DNA of 64,000 nt from the NCBI GenBank assembly GCA_028871815.1, contig JAGWMJ010000003.1:248001-312000 (forward strand), in the 5' to 3' direction. Below are positions 25,617-35,351 of the stretch, piece after piece; the first letter of the stretch is position 1; each line of letters opens with the position of its first letter. The position numbers and the translations under genes are program-made. The notes beneath the pieces are model-generated. The model was given only the letters and a program-made list of their open reading frames with translations, had not been told where the DNA came from and did no database searches. The DNA comes from Armatimonadota bacterium (GTDB taxonomy: Bacteria; Armatimonadota; Chthonomonadetes; Chthonomonadales; Chthonomonadaceae).

Positions 25617-27110
25617 TTAGAAGTGGTGAAACAGCAGCTCTGGGCTGCTTGTACCGCCCCCCACCCCTGTCACGCCACCGCCCTGCACCGCGACGCTGCC
25701 GCTGTGATCCGCTTCGTGAACCAGCAGTACATGACCCGTGTTGTCGATGGTTACTGCGCCTGTGGCGCCTGCGTTCCAGTGCCCAACCGTGGTGACCGAT
25801 GATCGCAGCCCCAGCGCCGTGTAGGTTCCGGAATCCATGGTCTTGTAGTGCGTCAACTGTACGGCTGGTCGCCACGCCTTGCCGTCATAGATTGCGATCC
25901 ACGTCTCGCCATCATCCAACCCATTCGCATTCAGCTCCATCACGACGGCCATGGTTCCGGCCGGGCCCTGGCCGGCCTGGAATCCTCTGATCGGAAAGTG
26001 TACCGGTGTCTCCGTCTTCAGAACGGTGTACTGGCCGGTTCCGGCAACATAATCCCGCACGCTGTGCTCCTCACCGCCTCCGAAATCGACGATGATGTGG
26101 TTTCGGCCCTGCGCATCGACCAGCAACCAGGGTGGGTATGTCTCAACCGTCGAGGTGGGCAATGTTACCGCGGTAGTTTGCTTGCCGCCTTCCACGATCG
26201 CGATCCGGGTCTGGCCGAATGGCTCGTTATTGGCAGTAGCTTCCGCCACAAAGTGCGGAGCGCCCGACGCATCAAAATAGCCATCGAGCAGAGATAGACC
26301 ATCACAGGCTTTGAATGCGCCGGCCGGAGTAACCGTTGTGAGAAACACCTCCCTGGGGGCGGAGTGCTGATTGCCATCGAGATCGACCTCTGCGACGCTG
26401 CCGGTGCCCATTGCGGCCTGGTGCTGCGCATACTTCGTGCCCGCCTGGAACATCAGCTCCGGATGAAATACATCGGTATTGACCGAGTACGCTACGTGGA
26501 CCTTACCCGTGGGATCGGCTGCCGCAAAGAAGGAGCCGATGCCAATCCGCTGGTTTTGCGGATCTGCGAGCGGTGCGTTAATCGGCGTGATCGGCCCCCA
26601 TTGTCCGTTGCTCAGAGACCGATAGAACAGGTTGCATGCAACATAGTCTGGTCCACGGCTGGATGGCAGCCCTGTGTTGGGAGTTGCAATCGCGCGCCAC
26701 ACCACGTAGACCCGGTTTTGCCCGTCGACAGCCAATCGGCACGGACCAACCATATGTCCAGGCATATCCTGAGAGAGGTTCACCGGCGCCGACCAGCTCT
26801 TACCGCCGTCGGTGCTGGAGCGATAGAATACGAAGTCTTCCAGTCCCGGATTGGTGGCTTCAACGAACGCTACGTGGATACTTCCGTCGCGGCCCGCCTG
26901 CACCTGCGGGGAGCCGACTTCCTTGTTGTACGTGGTGAGCCTGGCGTCGGCCGGCTGCGGCGCTTGACCCGACTTCTGCTGAAGCGCCGCGCTGCCCGAC
27001 ACGTGACCTCGGCAAGCTGCGCCAAGGCTGCATACCGCGATCGCCGCGATACAGGTCAATTGGAGTTTCGTCTGGGCTAGTCCCCAGCGGCGGAGCTTGC
27101 CGGCAGCCAT
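25617..27110 (-). CDS. BNR-repeat/sialidase-like secreted protein
   Basis: About 497 residues from ATG 27110. A hydrophobic N-terminal segment ends in LGAAC, a likely lipobox, so it is probably an outer-membrane or periplasmic lipoprotein. The rest has repeated strands with Asp-box-like motifs (RSSTDGGKSWSAPVNLSQ at the start) and tracks such as ADPTGKVHVAYSVN and VDAQGRNHIIVDFGGG, characteristic of a six-bladed beta-propeller of the sialidase type. No catalytic Arg triad could be confirmed, so the activity (glycosidase, or simply a carbohydrate-binding propeller) is open. It ends in a Gly-rich tail. Confidence 0.75.
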   Translation of the reverse strand: MAAGKLRRWGLAQTKLQLTCIAAIAVCSLGAACRGHVSGSAALQQKSGQAPQPADARLTTYNKEVGSPQVQAGRDGSIHVAFVEATNPGLEDFVFYRSSTDGGKSWSAPVNLSQDMPGHMVGPCRLAVDGQNRVYVVWRAIATPNTGLPSSRGPDYVACNLFYRSLSNGQWGPITPINAPLADPQNQRIGIGSFFAAADPTGKVHVAYSVNTDVFHPELMFQAGTKYAQHQAAMGTGSVAEVDLDGNQHSAPREVFLTTVTPAGAFKACDGLSLLDGYFDASGAPHFVAEATANNEPFGQTRIAIVEGGKQTTAVTLPTSTVETYPPWLLVDAQGRNHIIVDFGGGEEHSVRDYVAGTGQYTVLKTETPVHFPIRGFQAGQGPAGTMAVVMELNANGLDDGETWIAIYDGKAWRPAVQLTHYKTMDSGTYTALGLRSSVTTVGHWNAGATGAVTIDNTGHVLLVHEADHSGSVAVQGGGVTGVGGGTSSPELLFHHF

Positions 27111-27452
27111 CGGGCCGAAATCTGCCTGGGTGACCGGCTGCTGGTCCGCAGGGCAACGGAAAGCGGGCTGACCGGTCCCCGCGGGTCCAACGTTCGAACG
27201 GGTGAGTCTCCGCTGTGCCAAATGCGCGTCCTCCTGGGTGAAGATGGACGATAATACCTGATCGCACAATGCGAATCGGCATCCGGCGCATCGCTGCCAT
27301 AACCATCCCGGTGCGCCATGGCGGAGCGGTATGGTCCGGCAAACAGCCTACGTGCACCGGGTTTCCGCGCCGAACCGCCCTACCGGGTGTTAACGGCTAC
27401 CACGGCATGAGCTCAGGCGGCACTGCGGGTCGTTCAAGCCTGCAGTTGAGCC
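27111..27452. other. Intergenic region
   Basis: About 340 bases between the BNR-protein start and the DinB stop, both on the minus strand. It should contain the BNR promoter. The upstream extension of the BNR frame (to 27269) lacks signal-like character, so I leave it as non-coding. No repeats or terminator seen. Confidence 0.45.
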
Positions 27453-27989
27453 TCAGTTATCCGGCGTCTCATCTCCCAGAAGATGGCGCACGGAGTACAT
27501 CTGGCCGGTGTGGTAGCCAACGTGGAACACCAGATACTCCAGGAAGCCGCCATACGTCCAACCATCCGGCCAGCCGGGAGCCGACGCGCTGAGATCCGGA
27601 TTGAGTGCCCGGAAATGTGCAACGGACTCTTCGTGAATGCGCATCAGCTCGCTGCACACCTGCTCCGCGGTCATCTGGAGCTGCTGTTCAGAGGGATGCT
27701 TGTCCATCGTCGTCGAGTAGTAGCCAAACCGCTCGTCGATCAACGGGCTGCTCACCGCGCATCGCGCCAGGTCGGGCTTCATCGCCACACCGTTGGCTTC
27801 CGGATCCGATTCGCCACCACTTCCCGCCAGTCGGATCGCCTCCCAGTAGGCGACGTGGCCGGCCAGCTCACCTACCGAGAGCAGTCCGGCCGCGGGCCGC
27901 TTCCATACATTCTCGTCGGCAAGGCCCTCGAACGCGAACTTCATCTCGTAAAAACCCTGATCCAGCAGCTTCAAGTAGGCCTCAACCAT
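27453..27989 (-). CDS. DinB family protein
   Basis: About 178 residues from ATG 27989, preceded by GAGGAGG, a strong ribosome site. A four-helix bundle of the DinB/YfiT type with the typical metal-ligand histidines: one in LSVGELAGHVAYWEAIRL and two in YLVFHVGYHTGQMYSVRHLL. Members are metal-binding enzymes or thiol-S-transferases (for bacillithiol or mycothiol); the role here is unknown. Confidence 0.88.
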   Translation of the reverse strand: MVEAYLKLLDQGFYEMKFAFEGLADENVWKRPAAGLLSVGELAGHVAYWEAIRLAGSGGESDPEANGVAMKPDLARCAVSSPLIDERFGYYSTTMDKHPSEQQLQMTAEQVCSELMRIHEESVAHFRALNPDLSASAPGWPDGWTYGGFLEYLVFHVGYHTGQMYSVRHLLGDETPDN

Positions 27990-28375
27990 CTTCTTCCTCC
28001 TCAGACGAACTCGTCCGCTGATCGCTCGCACACGCGGCTCCGCCAATAGCGTCTCTGCGCTCCAAACCGGTTGGAAGCGGTCCTAAGCTTACCGCGCGAA
28101 CGCGCCATGTCACTCTGCAAAGCCCTCTGGCATCGCGCCACTCGCAGCAATTCGACCGCGCCGCATCTCGAGCATTTCCCTTCGGAACCGGCATCGATCC
28201 CGGTCTGGCCGGCGTAGAATCAGTTCAGGCAGACAACTGACCGGCGACACAAGTGTCCCATCCATGGAAGTACGACCGGACAGGGCTTTCATGCGGTACT
28301 TTTCATAGCGCTAACACGGCCGTGCGGGTAAATTGCCGGAACAGACTCCCGGTCACGACACAGAGGAGAGATTTC
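27990..28375. other. Intergenic region between divergent DinB and peroxiredoxin genes
   Basis: About 385 bases. It must hold divergent promoters. Tentative A/T-rich segments occur near 28300, but no -35/-10 pair was assigned with confidence. GAGGAG at 28364-28369 is the ribosome site of the peroxiredoxin gene. Confidence 0.5.
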
Positions 28376-29011
28376 ATGTCCATTCAACTGGGCGACACCG
28401 CCCCCGACTTTACGCAGGACTCCACCGCGGGCCCGATCCACTTCCACGACTGGGCCGGCGACAGCTGGGTGGTGCTGTTTTCGCATCCGAAGGATTTCAC
28501 GCCTGTCTGTACTACGGAACTTGGCGCGCTCGCCCGGCTCAAGCCGGAATTTGACAAGCGTAACGTCAAGGTCATCGGCCTCAGCGTGGACGGCGTGCCC
28601 GATCACGTGACGTGGTCGCGTGACATCGAGGAGACGCAGGGCGCAGCCCTCAACTTCCCGCTTCTCGCCGATCAGGACCGAAAGGTCTCCACACTCTACG
28701 GCATGATCCATCCCAACGCGGATAACACTATGACGGTGCGTTCCGTTTTCGTCATCGGACCGGACAAGAAGGTCAAGCTGACGCTCACATACCCGGCCAG
28801 TACGGGTCGCAACTTTGCCGAGCTGCTCCGCGTGATCGACTCCCTGCAGCTCACGGCCAACTACAAGGTGGCTACACCGGTAGACTGGAAGCAGGGCGAA
28901 GATGTGATCATCGTCCCAGCCGTGTCCAACGACGAGGCGGAACGGCTGTTCGCCAAGGGCTTAACACAGATCAAGCCTTACCTGCGGACCACTCCACAGC
29001 CGGACCTTTAA
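28376..29011 (+). CDS. 1-Cys peroxiredoxin (Prx6 type)
   Basis: 211 residues. Reduces hydrogen peroxide and organic hydroperoxides in the cytoplasm. It has the peroxidatic-site motif HPKDFTPVCTTELG, the GLSVDGVPDHVTWSRDIEE strand, RSVFVIGPDKKVKLTLTYPASTGRN (arginine and threonine of the active site) and the long C-terminal extension (..VATPVDWKQGEDVIIVPAVS..) that marks the Prx6 subgroup. Only one catalytic cysteine is seen, so an external thiol would complete the cycle. ATG 28376 is well supported by GAGGAGAGATTTC. Confidence 0.95.
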   Translation: MSIQLGDTAPDFTQDSTAGPIHFHDWAGDSWVVLFSHPKDFTPVCTTELGALARLKPEFDKRNVKVIGLSVDGVPDHVTWSRDIEETQGAALNFPLLADQDRKVSTLYGMIHPNADNTMTVRSVFVIGPDKKVKLTLTYPASTGRNFAELLRVIDSLQLTANYKVATPVDWKQGEDVIIVPAVSNDEAERLFAKGLTQIKPYLRTTPQPDL

Positions 29012-29084
29012 GCGGGCGGTTCTCTGGGGCCAACCGGAACGTCCGGCGCAGCGCGGCAGTGCTGCTGCGCCGGCGTTCTGCCGG

Positions 29085-30044
29085 TCATGCCATCCCGTTG
29101 TGGGCTTCGTCGATAGCGGCCCGTAAATTCTCCCACCGGGCGCCGGGAACGGTGCAGTCCGCTCCCAGCATGAAGCGGCCGGAGGCGTCGCGCAGCGCCT
29201 GCCGCGCTTCAGCACGCACCTGCGCCTCGGTCCCAGTCGCCAACGCCCCGTTGCGGTCCATGCCGCCGAGGAACGGCCGACCGAAAATGCTTGAAATCTC
29301 CGCGCTGTGCAGCGTCCTGCCACCGACTACGGGATTGCAGTTGACTACGTGGCCGGGATATTCCAGAAACGGCGTCAGATCGTCGTAGCCACCCACCGTG
29401 TCACGGTGGTAGTCACAGATGTGGAGGATGTTGAAGGGACACTGTCGCTCGATCTCTCTCATCACGGCAAGGTCGAATGGTTTCACAACTTCGCTGAAAA
29501 GGGAGCGGTCCGCAAAACGCCGGCTCTCGCCACCCTGCGTGGAGTGATAGAAACCATCAACTCTCAACCGGATGCACTCACGCACGAAAACCATCAGGCT
29601 CTCGGTAACAACCTCCAGTCCACGCCGTACCGCGTCGCGATCCTCCGCCAGGTGCGCCACCAGCTTCGCGCTGCCGCCAACTTGCCCGGCGCACATGAAT
29701 GGCGAATAGAGCGTGACCACAACGGGCGCCTCCGCCTTAAGCGCCTCTAACAGGCCGCGTACAACCTGAGTCTGCGGCTCGAAGAATGCCCTGTCCAGCG
29801 GTCGAATAGCCGCCCAATCGGACGGACGTTCGATCCGCTGGGGCGGGAACGGCCGCTCGTACTGTATCTTCACAAAATCCATGCCGGTAAACCGGAAAAA
29901 CTCGATGTGCTTCTCGATCGCCGGCGTGCCCTGGTGGCACGAAGAATCGAAGTGGCAGAAAAACGCAGATGGAACGTATCCCTGCCGTGGATCGCCAGCC
30001 GGTCCTCCATCCAGCAGACCAAAAACAGCCTCTCGTCGGTTCAC
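29085..30044 (-). CDS. Uroporphyrinogen decarboxylase-like (URO-D/MtaA-type) protein
   Basis: 319 residues with the URO-D barrel: MNRREAVFGLLDGG, the central VVTLYSPFMCAGQVGGSAKLVAHLAEDRDAV pattern, GFYHSTQGGESRRF, PFNILHICDYHRDTVGGY, VVNCNPVVGGRTLH and FLGGMDRNGALATG, with the cobalamin/zinc-type ligands (His/Cys) of methyltransferase relatives in ILHICDYH. In Armatimonadota such proteins are usually not heme enzymes but may act on methylated or aromatic substrates. It follows the GH106-like gene on the same strand, so a shared transcript is possible. Confidence 0.8.
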   Translation of the reverse strand: MNRREAVFGLLDGGPAGDPRQGYVPSAFFCHFDSSCHQGTPAIEKHIEFFRFTGMDFVKIQYERPFPPQRIERPSDWAAIRPLDRAFFEPQTQVVRGLLEALKAEAPVVVTLYSPFMCAGQVGGSAKLVAHLAEDRDAVRRGLEVVTESLMVFVRECIRLRVDGFYHSTQGGESRRFADRSLFSEVVKPFDLAVMREIERQCPFNILHICDYHRDTVGGYDDLTPFLEYPGHVVNCNPVVGGRTLHSAEISSIFGRPFLGGMDRNGALATGTEAQVRAEARQALRDASGRFMLGADCTVPGARWENLRAAIDEAHNGMA

Positions 30045-30090
30045 GTCGTTCTCCTTACCGGCGGTTGTACCATTGAAATTGCCGTTCCAG

Positions 30091-33000
30091 TTACTTCCAC
30101 ACCAGCCTTCTCAATGGCGTAAATCGGAGCCTTACCGGCCCCAGCAAGCCGGCCTCGGGCAGCGTCGAGTTCTTCGCCCACAACCTCCACGTGGTAAAGG
30201 TGAACCTGCCCGAGGGTGACGGCTTATCATCGAGCAGCCACTGCGGCCACGCGGCCAGCGTTCCGTTTGATTGGCGCGGACTGTCCTCCGGAAGCTGTTC
30301 GTCGCCAATCATGCGGTTCGGCCATAAGTCGGCAACCCGGATCTCGAGCCGGTTTGCCCCCGCGCGCACCGCGGCGGTTATATCCCTGGAGTACGGTGCG
30401 TGCCACAGGATGCCCAGATCCTTGCCGTTCACGGTCACCCGTGCCATGACGGCCACATTCCCCAGGTCAAGCGTGATTCTTCTATTCGCTCTTACCACGC
30501 GGGCCGGGATCTCGAAGGTCGTGCGATACGTGGCAATTCCCGAGAAGTAGCGCACGCCCGGCGCCGGATAGTCGCTTAGCGAAATGAGCCTGTTGAGACG
30601 GATGTGACCCGGAGCGCCTGAGTTCGGTGGAAACCAGACATCCCACGGCCCACGCGGATACAGCGTAACCGGCCGATGGTGGATCGTAAAGACAACACGC
30701 TTACCTCGTTCGGTCGTCAGGGTGTAACGGCCCGGTTCTGCAGCTGCAGCCGACAGCGCGCCGTTGGCTGCGAGGTCCAGGTCCAGAGCGGGAGCGGCAT
30801 CCGCGGGCTGCTCGAACGCAACCGTCTCAGGATCGGTAGCCGTCGCGACCAGCCGCTTTCCATGAATCGCGTACTCCACCGTCAGCGTCTTCAGCACATT
30901 GACGGCCGGATCACCGCCGGAAGCCAGATTTGCAACGACGAAAGACCTGTGACCAGACGCCACAAGCCGGGCTACCTGCACTGTGACGTCTTTCGTTCGC
31001 GCCGGATCACCGGCTGGTCCCCAGACAGCGCGGATGACGTGAACCGGCGTGGCGTAGACCTCCTTCTCCGGTGTTATCGTCACTCCGTTGCGCTTAATAC
31101 TCACAATGTGAGAACTGAGTTTGCGTGTAGCAGGACGGAACACGACGAAGATAGACTGAGCGGCCTCCATACGCAGGCAAAGCCGTGTTGACGTTCTGGA
31201 GGTCTGATACACGGCTGCAAGCCGTCGCACCCCGGTCTCCGGATCCCATAGCTCCGGACGCTTACCACCGATCCGGAATTCGCAGTCGGCATTAACCGCG
31301 CGATGGCTGCGGTTAGCGATAAAGTAGACATCGAGGTTGCCGATAGTTCGGTGCGTAAAGTCCAGGTTGCGGTTCGAGCCGAAGTCAGGTCGTATCCCAT
31401 GTCGCATCAGGTCGGCTTCGATGGAGCCTGCGTCCGTTATCTTTCCGCTGCCCCACAGCCTGTCGGCGGTCCGCCTGATCTCGGCATCGCAGTTCGGATA
31501 GCCGTCGAGGCCCGGAGACGCGTCAGGTCTCGGACCGAAGACAACCGCTCCGTGGTCAACCAGCGTGGCTACGCGCTGCAGGAGCGCGGGTGTCATCGTG
31601 GTGACGTCAGGCAAAACGAGCAGCCTATACGTCATCCCGTCCGGCAGCACAAGCCTGCCGTTGCGGATCGTTACTCGATGCAGAAGTGCATCGGCGGTGC
31701 AGATATCGCTTCGATAGCCGTGTTGATCCGGTCCGGTTGGTGGTGAGAAGCTGTCAGGTGCGCCTTCCGGTTCCAGATAGAGGATATCGGCTACCGGAAG
31801 TCCCTTTTGAAGCAGATACTGGCACCGCGCCAGGTATTCGTGCCACGGTTTGGAGAGGTTCCACCACGTCTGCGTGCGCTCGTAATGCAAGCCCCAAGGG
31901 CCCATCGACATGCCCGGGGCTCTATCCGTCCACGGCTGCATCGCAAACCGGTGAATCACAAACTGGTTTACGCCTCTGCAGAAAGCCCAGTCTCCCAGCG
32001 GCTTGATCGCTCCCGGCCAGAGGAGCCATTTCTCGGCGTCTCCCGCGGTAAAAGCCTCCGCGCCCACAATCCGTCTGCCATACAGATGCGCCGCGGATAC
32101 CATTTCGGGCGTGACGGCCGCCATAAAGTTATTGGGCGACGACCAGAACTCAGTCATCGGCTCATCGGCCATACCGCCATACCGTACGTCGTCGAAAACC
32201 GCGTTGCCGTAAGCCTCAACGGAGAGGCGGATGCCGGCGCTGTGGGCCAACTTCCGCATGGCGCCGGCGTAGTTCTCCGCAAGCAGGCCGGCGATGGTCT
32301 GTCGAAAGTCCCACAGGAACCGCTCGGACTGTTCCAGGCTCCCCACAACACGACCGGTCAGCACCGGCAGGTATGGCGTCAGATCGTAGCCTCGCCGCCG
32401 GAGGAACTCCTGCGGGAATCTGGCCGTCCAGTTCTGTGAGCCCATCTCCCAGCTGTCGATGTGCATCGACACCAGAGATTTTCCGACCAGATCGGGCGAG
32501 TCATGGATCAGCCTGCCGATGAGTCCGTTGAATGCAGCGGTCGCCCCTTCCTTGCTGAGCTTGTCGCACTCCAGTCCGCGACCCGTGGCGGGCGCCGGCG
32601 CGTTGACTGCGCCGGTTGGCGTGTAACCCATACGCAGCAGCGTCCACCGACCGGCTGGCACGCTCCAACGGATGCGGCCATTGGTCTGCATGAGCGGTGT
32701 GATCATCCGAATGGCGTTCCGCGGAACGATATCCGATTGCGGTAAGCGCGCATAACCGGATGCCGGCGGAATGTCCTCCCGTACCAGGCCGGTCTTTCGA
32801 GCCAGGTGCGGAATTCTGTAATTCGCTGGTGTGGGATAAGCGGTTACGGCGATGTCTCTGTAGTATCCGTCGACCGTAGGCGGCTGCTTCAGCACGCCAT
32901 CAAATGTGGTCGGTCCGGTAACGGGCGTCTCCGTCCACACCACTCGCTGCATGGCGAGGTCCGGCGTGATCCATGGCCCGCCACTCCCGCACCAGCCCGC

Positions 33001-33387
33001 ATCGTCATTCATGTCCACCTTGAGACCCAGGCGTTTGGCCTCTGAGAGAACGAACCTGAAGAGCGCACGCCACTCGGGGCCGGCGAATGCCACCGGCCCG
33101 ACCGGCACGCCCTGATCCACCTCCATGATCAACACACCGCCGACTCCGACGCGCTTCATCGCCTCCAGGTCGGTCGTGATTCCGGCCTTCGTAATGTTTC
33201 CATTTAGCCAGAACCAGTAGACCCACGGTCGCGCCGAAGCCGGAGGTGACTTAAAGTTGGCCGCTAGTTGGCCCGCTGCCGTTCCGCGCACCGTTAAGAG
33301 AATGATCAGCGCGATGGCAGCTATTCCAGCGCTGTGCCAGCCCCTGGCAAGTTGGCCACTCGATCGTTGCATAATTGTTAACTGCAT
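30091..33387 (-). CDS. Large secreted GH106-like glycosyl hydrolase
   Basis: 1098 residues with a signal peptide (IAAIALIILLTVRGTAAGQL). The N-terminal half matches alpha-L-rhamnosidase-like (GH106) proteins: RPWVYWFWLNGNITKAGITTDLEAMKRVGVGGVLIMEVDQG, MNDDAGWCGSGGPWI, LVSMHIDSWEMGSQNWT and ..IVGAEAFTAGD. The C-terminal part has several beta-sandwich domains, including a lectin-like MARVTVNGKDLGILWHAPYSRDITA segment. It hydrolyses glycans outside or in the periplasm; alpha-L-rhamnose is the best guess. Tryptophan-rich stretches support carbohydrate binding. The start (33387 or 33372) is uncertain. Confidence 0.82.
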   Translation of the reverse strand: MQLTIMQRSSGQLARGWHSAGIAAIALIILLTVRGTAAGQLAANFKSPPASARPWVYWFWLNGNITKAGITTDLEAMKRVGVGGVLIMEVDQGVPVGPVAFAGPEWRALFRFVLSEAKRLGLKVDMNDDAGWCGSGGPWITPDLAMQRVVWTETPVTGPTTFDGVLKQPPTVDGYYRDIAVTAYPTPANYRIPHLARKTGLVREDIPPASGYARLPQSDIVPRNAIRMITPLMQTNGRIRWSVPAGRWTLLRMGYTPTGAVNAPAPATGRGLECDKLSKEGATAAFNGLIGRLIHDSPDLVGKSLVSMHIDSWEMGSQNWTARFPQEFLRRRGYDLTPYLPVLTGRVVGSLEQSERFLWDFRQTIAGLLAENYAGAMRKLAHSAGIRLSVEAYGNAVFDDVRYGGMADEPMTEFWSSPNNFMAAVTPEMVSAAHLYGRRIVGAEAFTAGDAEKWLLWPGAIKPLGDWAFCRGVNQFVIHRFAMQPWTDRAPGMSMGPWGLHYERTQTWWNLSKPWHEYLARCQYLLQKGLPVADILYLEPEGAPDSFSPPTGPDQHGYRSDICTADALLHRVTIRNGRLVLPDGMTYRLLVLPDVTTMTPALLQRVATLVDHGAVVFGPRPDASPGLDGYPNCDAEIRRTADRLWGSGKITDAGSIEADLMRHGIRPDFGSNRNLDFTHRTIGNLDVYFIANRSHRAVNADCEFRIGGKRPELWDPETGVRRLAAVYQTSRTSTRLCLRMEAAQSIFVVFRPATRKLSSHIVSIKRNGVTITPEKEVYATPVHVIRAVWGPAGDPARTKDVTVQVARLVASGHRSFVVANLASGGDPAVNVLKTLTVEYAIHGKRLVATATDPETVAFEQPADAAPALDLDLAANGALSAAAAEPGRYTLTTERGKRVVFTIHHRPVTLYPRGPWDVWFPPNSGAPGHIRLNRLISLSDYPAPGVRYFSGIATYRTTFEIPARVVRANRRITLDLGNVAVMARVTVNGKDLGILWHAPYSRDITAAVRAGANRLEIRVADLWPNRMIGDEQLPEDSPRQSNGTLAAWPQWLLDDKPSPSGRFTFTTWRLWAKNSTLPEAGLLGPVRLRFTPLRRLVWK

Positions 33388-33580
33388 ATGGCGGCCGCAA
33401 ACCGGCCCGTGGTGGAGACTGGTACGCAGTATGGCCCGTTGCGGGAAGGAAGCCGTCCGCCATTTGACGGATTGTCGAGAAAGCGTGGCGGGATCGAAGC
33501 TTTCCCATCCTTACCCGCGCATCGCGGTCGGTACCGGAGGCGCGGGTGCGTCACGTGGCGACCGGGAAAGGTAGTGGAAT

Positions 33581-35275
33581 ATGCACCAACCCAGCGTGCC
33601 GCGGCAAGCGCCGGCATGGCGCGATTTCTACCGCGCTGCTTGGGGAGTTCAAAGGCTGGTACTGATGGCGGGCCTGCTTGGCCTCATGCTGGGGACGACC
33701 AGCGCGTGCGAGGCGCAGGAACCGTACCTGGCCGGCTACCTCATCATCCCCGTGGCGCAGAATGTGGATCGATCGTACAACGCCGGCTACTCCATCTATA
33801 TAGCCGCATGGCCGCTGCTTCGCAATTATCCCGGCCATCGGTTTCAAACGGGCCTGCCTGGCACCTGGATGTTCGCGCAATACGACGGGGCGGCGCCAAA
33901 GAACATGTACTCCGACGTTGAGGGAGGGCTTGGGTGGTGGACCGATACGCGCTTTCCCACGGCGACGCCGAAGTTCATCATGGGCGGCGTGGGACCAAAC
34001 TTCTCCGAAATTGCCAACGGACCATCGCACGGCGCCGGAACATGGGAGAAACCGCGGGGACTGTACGGTGTCGCGCAGTTAAGCCCCTGGCTGCTCTTTC
34101 CAATCGACGGCTTGAACCTCAAGCAGGGAACCTGTGGGCAGCTGTTTGGCTACGGTTACCTGAAGCTTCCCCTGGCGGACGCGAAGTCGACCACCGACGG
34201 CGCCCAAACACCGACCGGCGGTCAGTGCTGGACCCTGTTCCTGAATACCAGCAACTTCAAGGGGCCGGCAGCATTCTTCCTGCCCTATTTCTGGTCGCAC
34301 GCCACGGTGAAGGACCGGCGTCTTGCCGGCCTGCTGCTCGACAGCCGGCCATCCGACCCGAACCGTCAGATCCAGATGGAGACGCAATACATACCCTGCC
34401 AGGTCGCAAGAGCGCCGAATGGTGACGACTACGCGCGGATCGATCCAACCTCATTCCCTCGCAGCCGCGACGGCCGTTCCGTGCTGGTGCATCAGGATAC
34501 CGACTACAGCTCTGCCGCCCTCTGGAATTCGGTTCAGGCGTGGTTCGCCGGCGGAAAGCCCAGTACCGGGGCAGTCAACGCGAATGGCGCGCAGATTCGC
34601 ACATTCCCGGGCCGCGGACGGGCAACCTGGGAAATCCGGATCCCGCGGGCAGATGGCACGGAAAGCCGCGCGCCCATCGACTGGAGAGGCTTCGCCACGC
34701 CTGCTTCCATAAATGCCGACACATTCGGCTACAGCTGGAACTATCGCTGGGTCAACAAAACGGCGACGAGCGCTGGCGCCCTTGCCACGCTGCCCGAGTA
34801 CTTCCACCTTGTGAACGCCGCCGATGCGAAGAAAGCGCGGTGGGAGCCTGTTGCTGCCGCGAACGTGCCGGCCGGCACCGGGCTGAAGCGGCTGACGTGG
34901 AAACGTGCGGTAGAGAGCCCGCCGAAACCGTACACGACACCGAATGCCGCCAACAGCGCATGGAAAAGGCCGGGACCCGCGGCGGGGCCCTTTGAGGCGC
35001 ACCTCGGAGATGGCACCACTGTAACCTATTACTGGTATCGATTTGCCGACCAGCCTGCCATGCTGAACGCAGGTTTGACCGCGGCGGAGCGCGAACGGAT
35101 GCAGAAGCGCATAGAGATGATCGAGCGTGCGTGGCCGAAGAGTCGCAACTATCTCGCGCCGCCCGCAGCCGGCAAGCTCGCGGCAATTGATCCAGCGCTG
35201 ATTGTGCGCCCACCAAAGGGCATGGAAATTGGATACGTACCGATCGCCACCAGGCAGGCTTACGCCAGGCCGTGA
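33581..35275 (+). CDS. Secreted protein of unknown family
   Basis: 564 residues with a signal-like hydrophobic stretch after a charged N-terminus (LVLMAGLLGLMLGTTSACEA), so likely exported. Aromatic and Gly/Pro-rich mature sequence with features like GGLGWWTDTRFPTATPKFIMGG and VTYYWYRFADQ; no enzymatic motif recognised. It lies 77 bases from the gene with GNDxY repeats, in the same direction, so the two may work together. ATG 33581 is preceded by a moderate ribosome site (AAAGGTAGTGG); the nearby GH106-like gene is divergent. Confidence 0.65.
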   Translation: MHQPSVPRQAPAWRDFYRAAWGVQRLVLMAGLLGLMLGTTSACEAQEPYLAGYLIIPVAQNVDRSYNAGYSIYIAAWPLLRNYPGHRFQTGLPGTWMFAQYDGAAPKNMYSDVEGGLGWWTDTRFPTATPKFIMGGVGPNFSEIANGPSHGAGTWEKPRGLYGVAQLSPWLLFPIDGLNLKQGTCGQLFGYGYLKLPLADAKSTTDGAQTPTGGQCWTLFLNTSNFKGPAAFFLPYFWSHATVKDRRLAGLLLDSRPSDPNRQIQMETQYIPCQVARAPNGDDYARIDPTSFPRSRDGRSVLVHQDTDYSSAALWNSVQAWFAGGKPSTGAVNANGAQIRTFPGRGRATWEIRIPRADGTESRAPIDWRGFATPASINADTFGYSWNYRWVNKTATSAGALATLPEYFHLVNAADAKKARWEPVAAANVPAGTGLKRLTWKRAVESPPKPYTTPNAANSAWKRPGPAAGPFEAHLGDGTTVTYYWYRFADQPAMLNAGLTAAERERMQKRIEMIERAWPKSRNYLAPPAAGKLAAIDPALIVRPPKGMEIGYVPIATRQAYARP

Positions 35276-35351
35276 GTGATCTGGTCACAGGGTATTGCGG
35301 ACGCTCCCTCGAAACCTGGTACAGCCGACGGGCCCGCCAAGGAAAACCGAA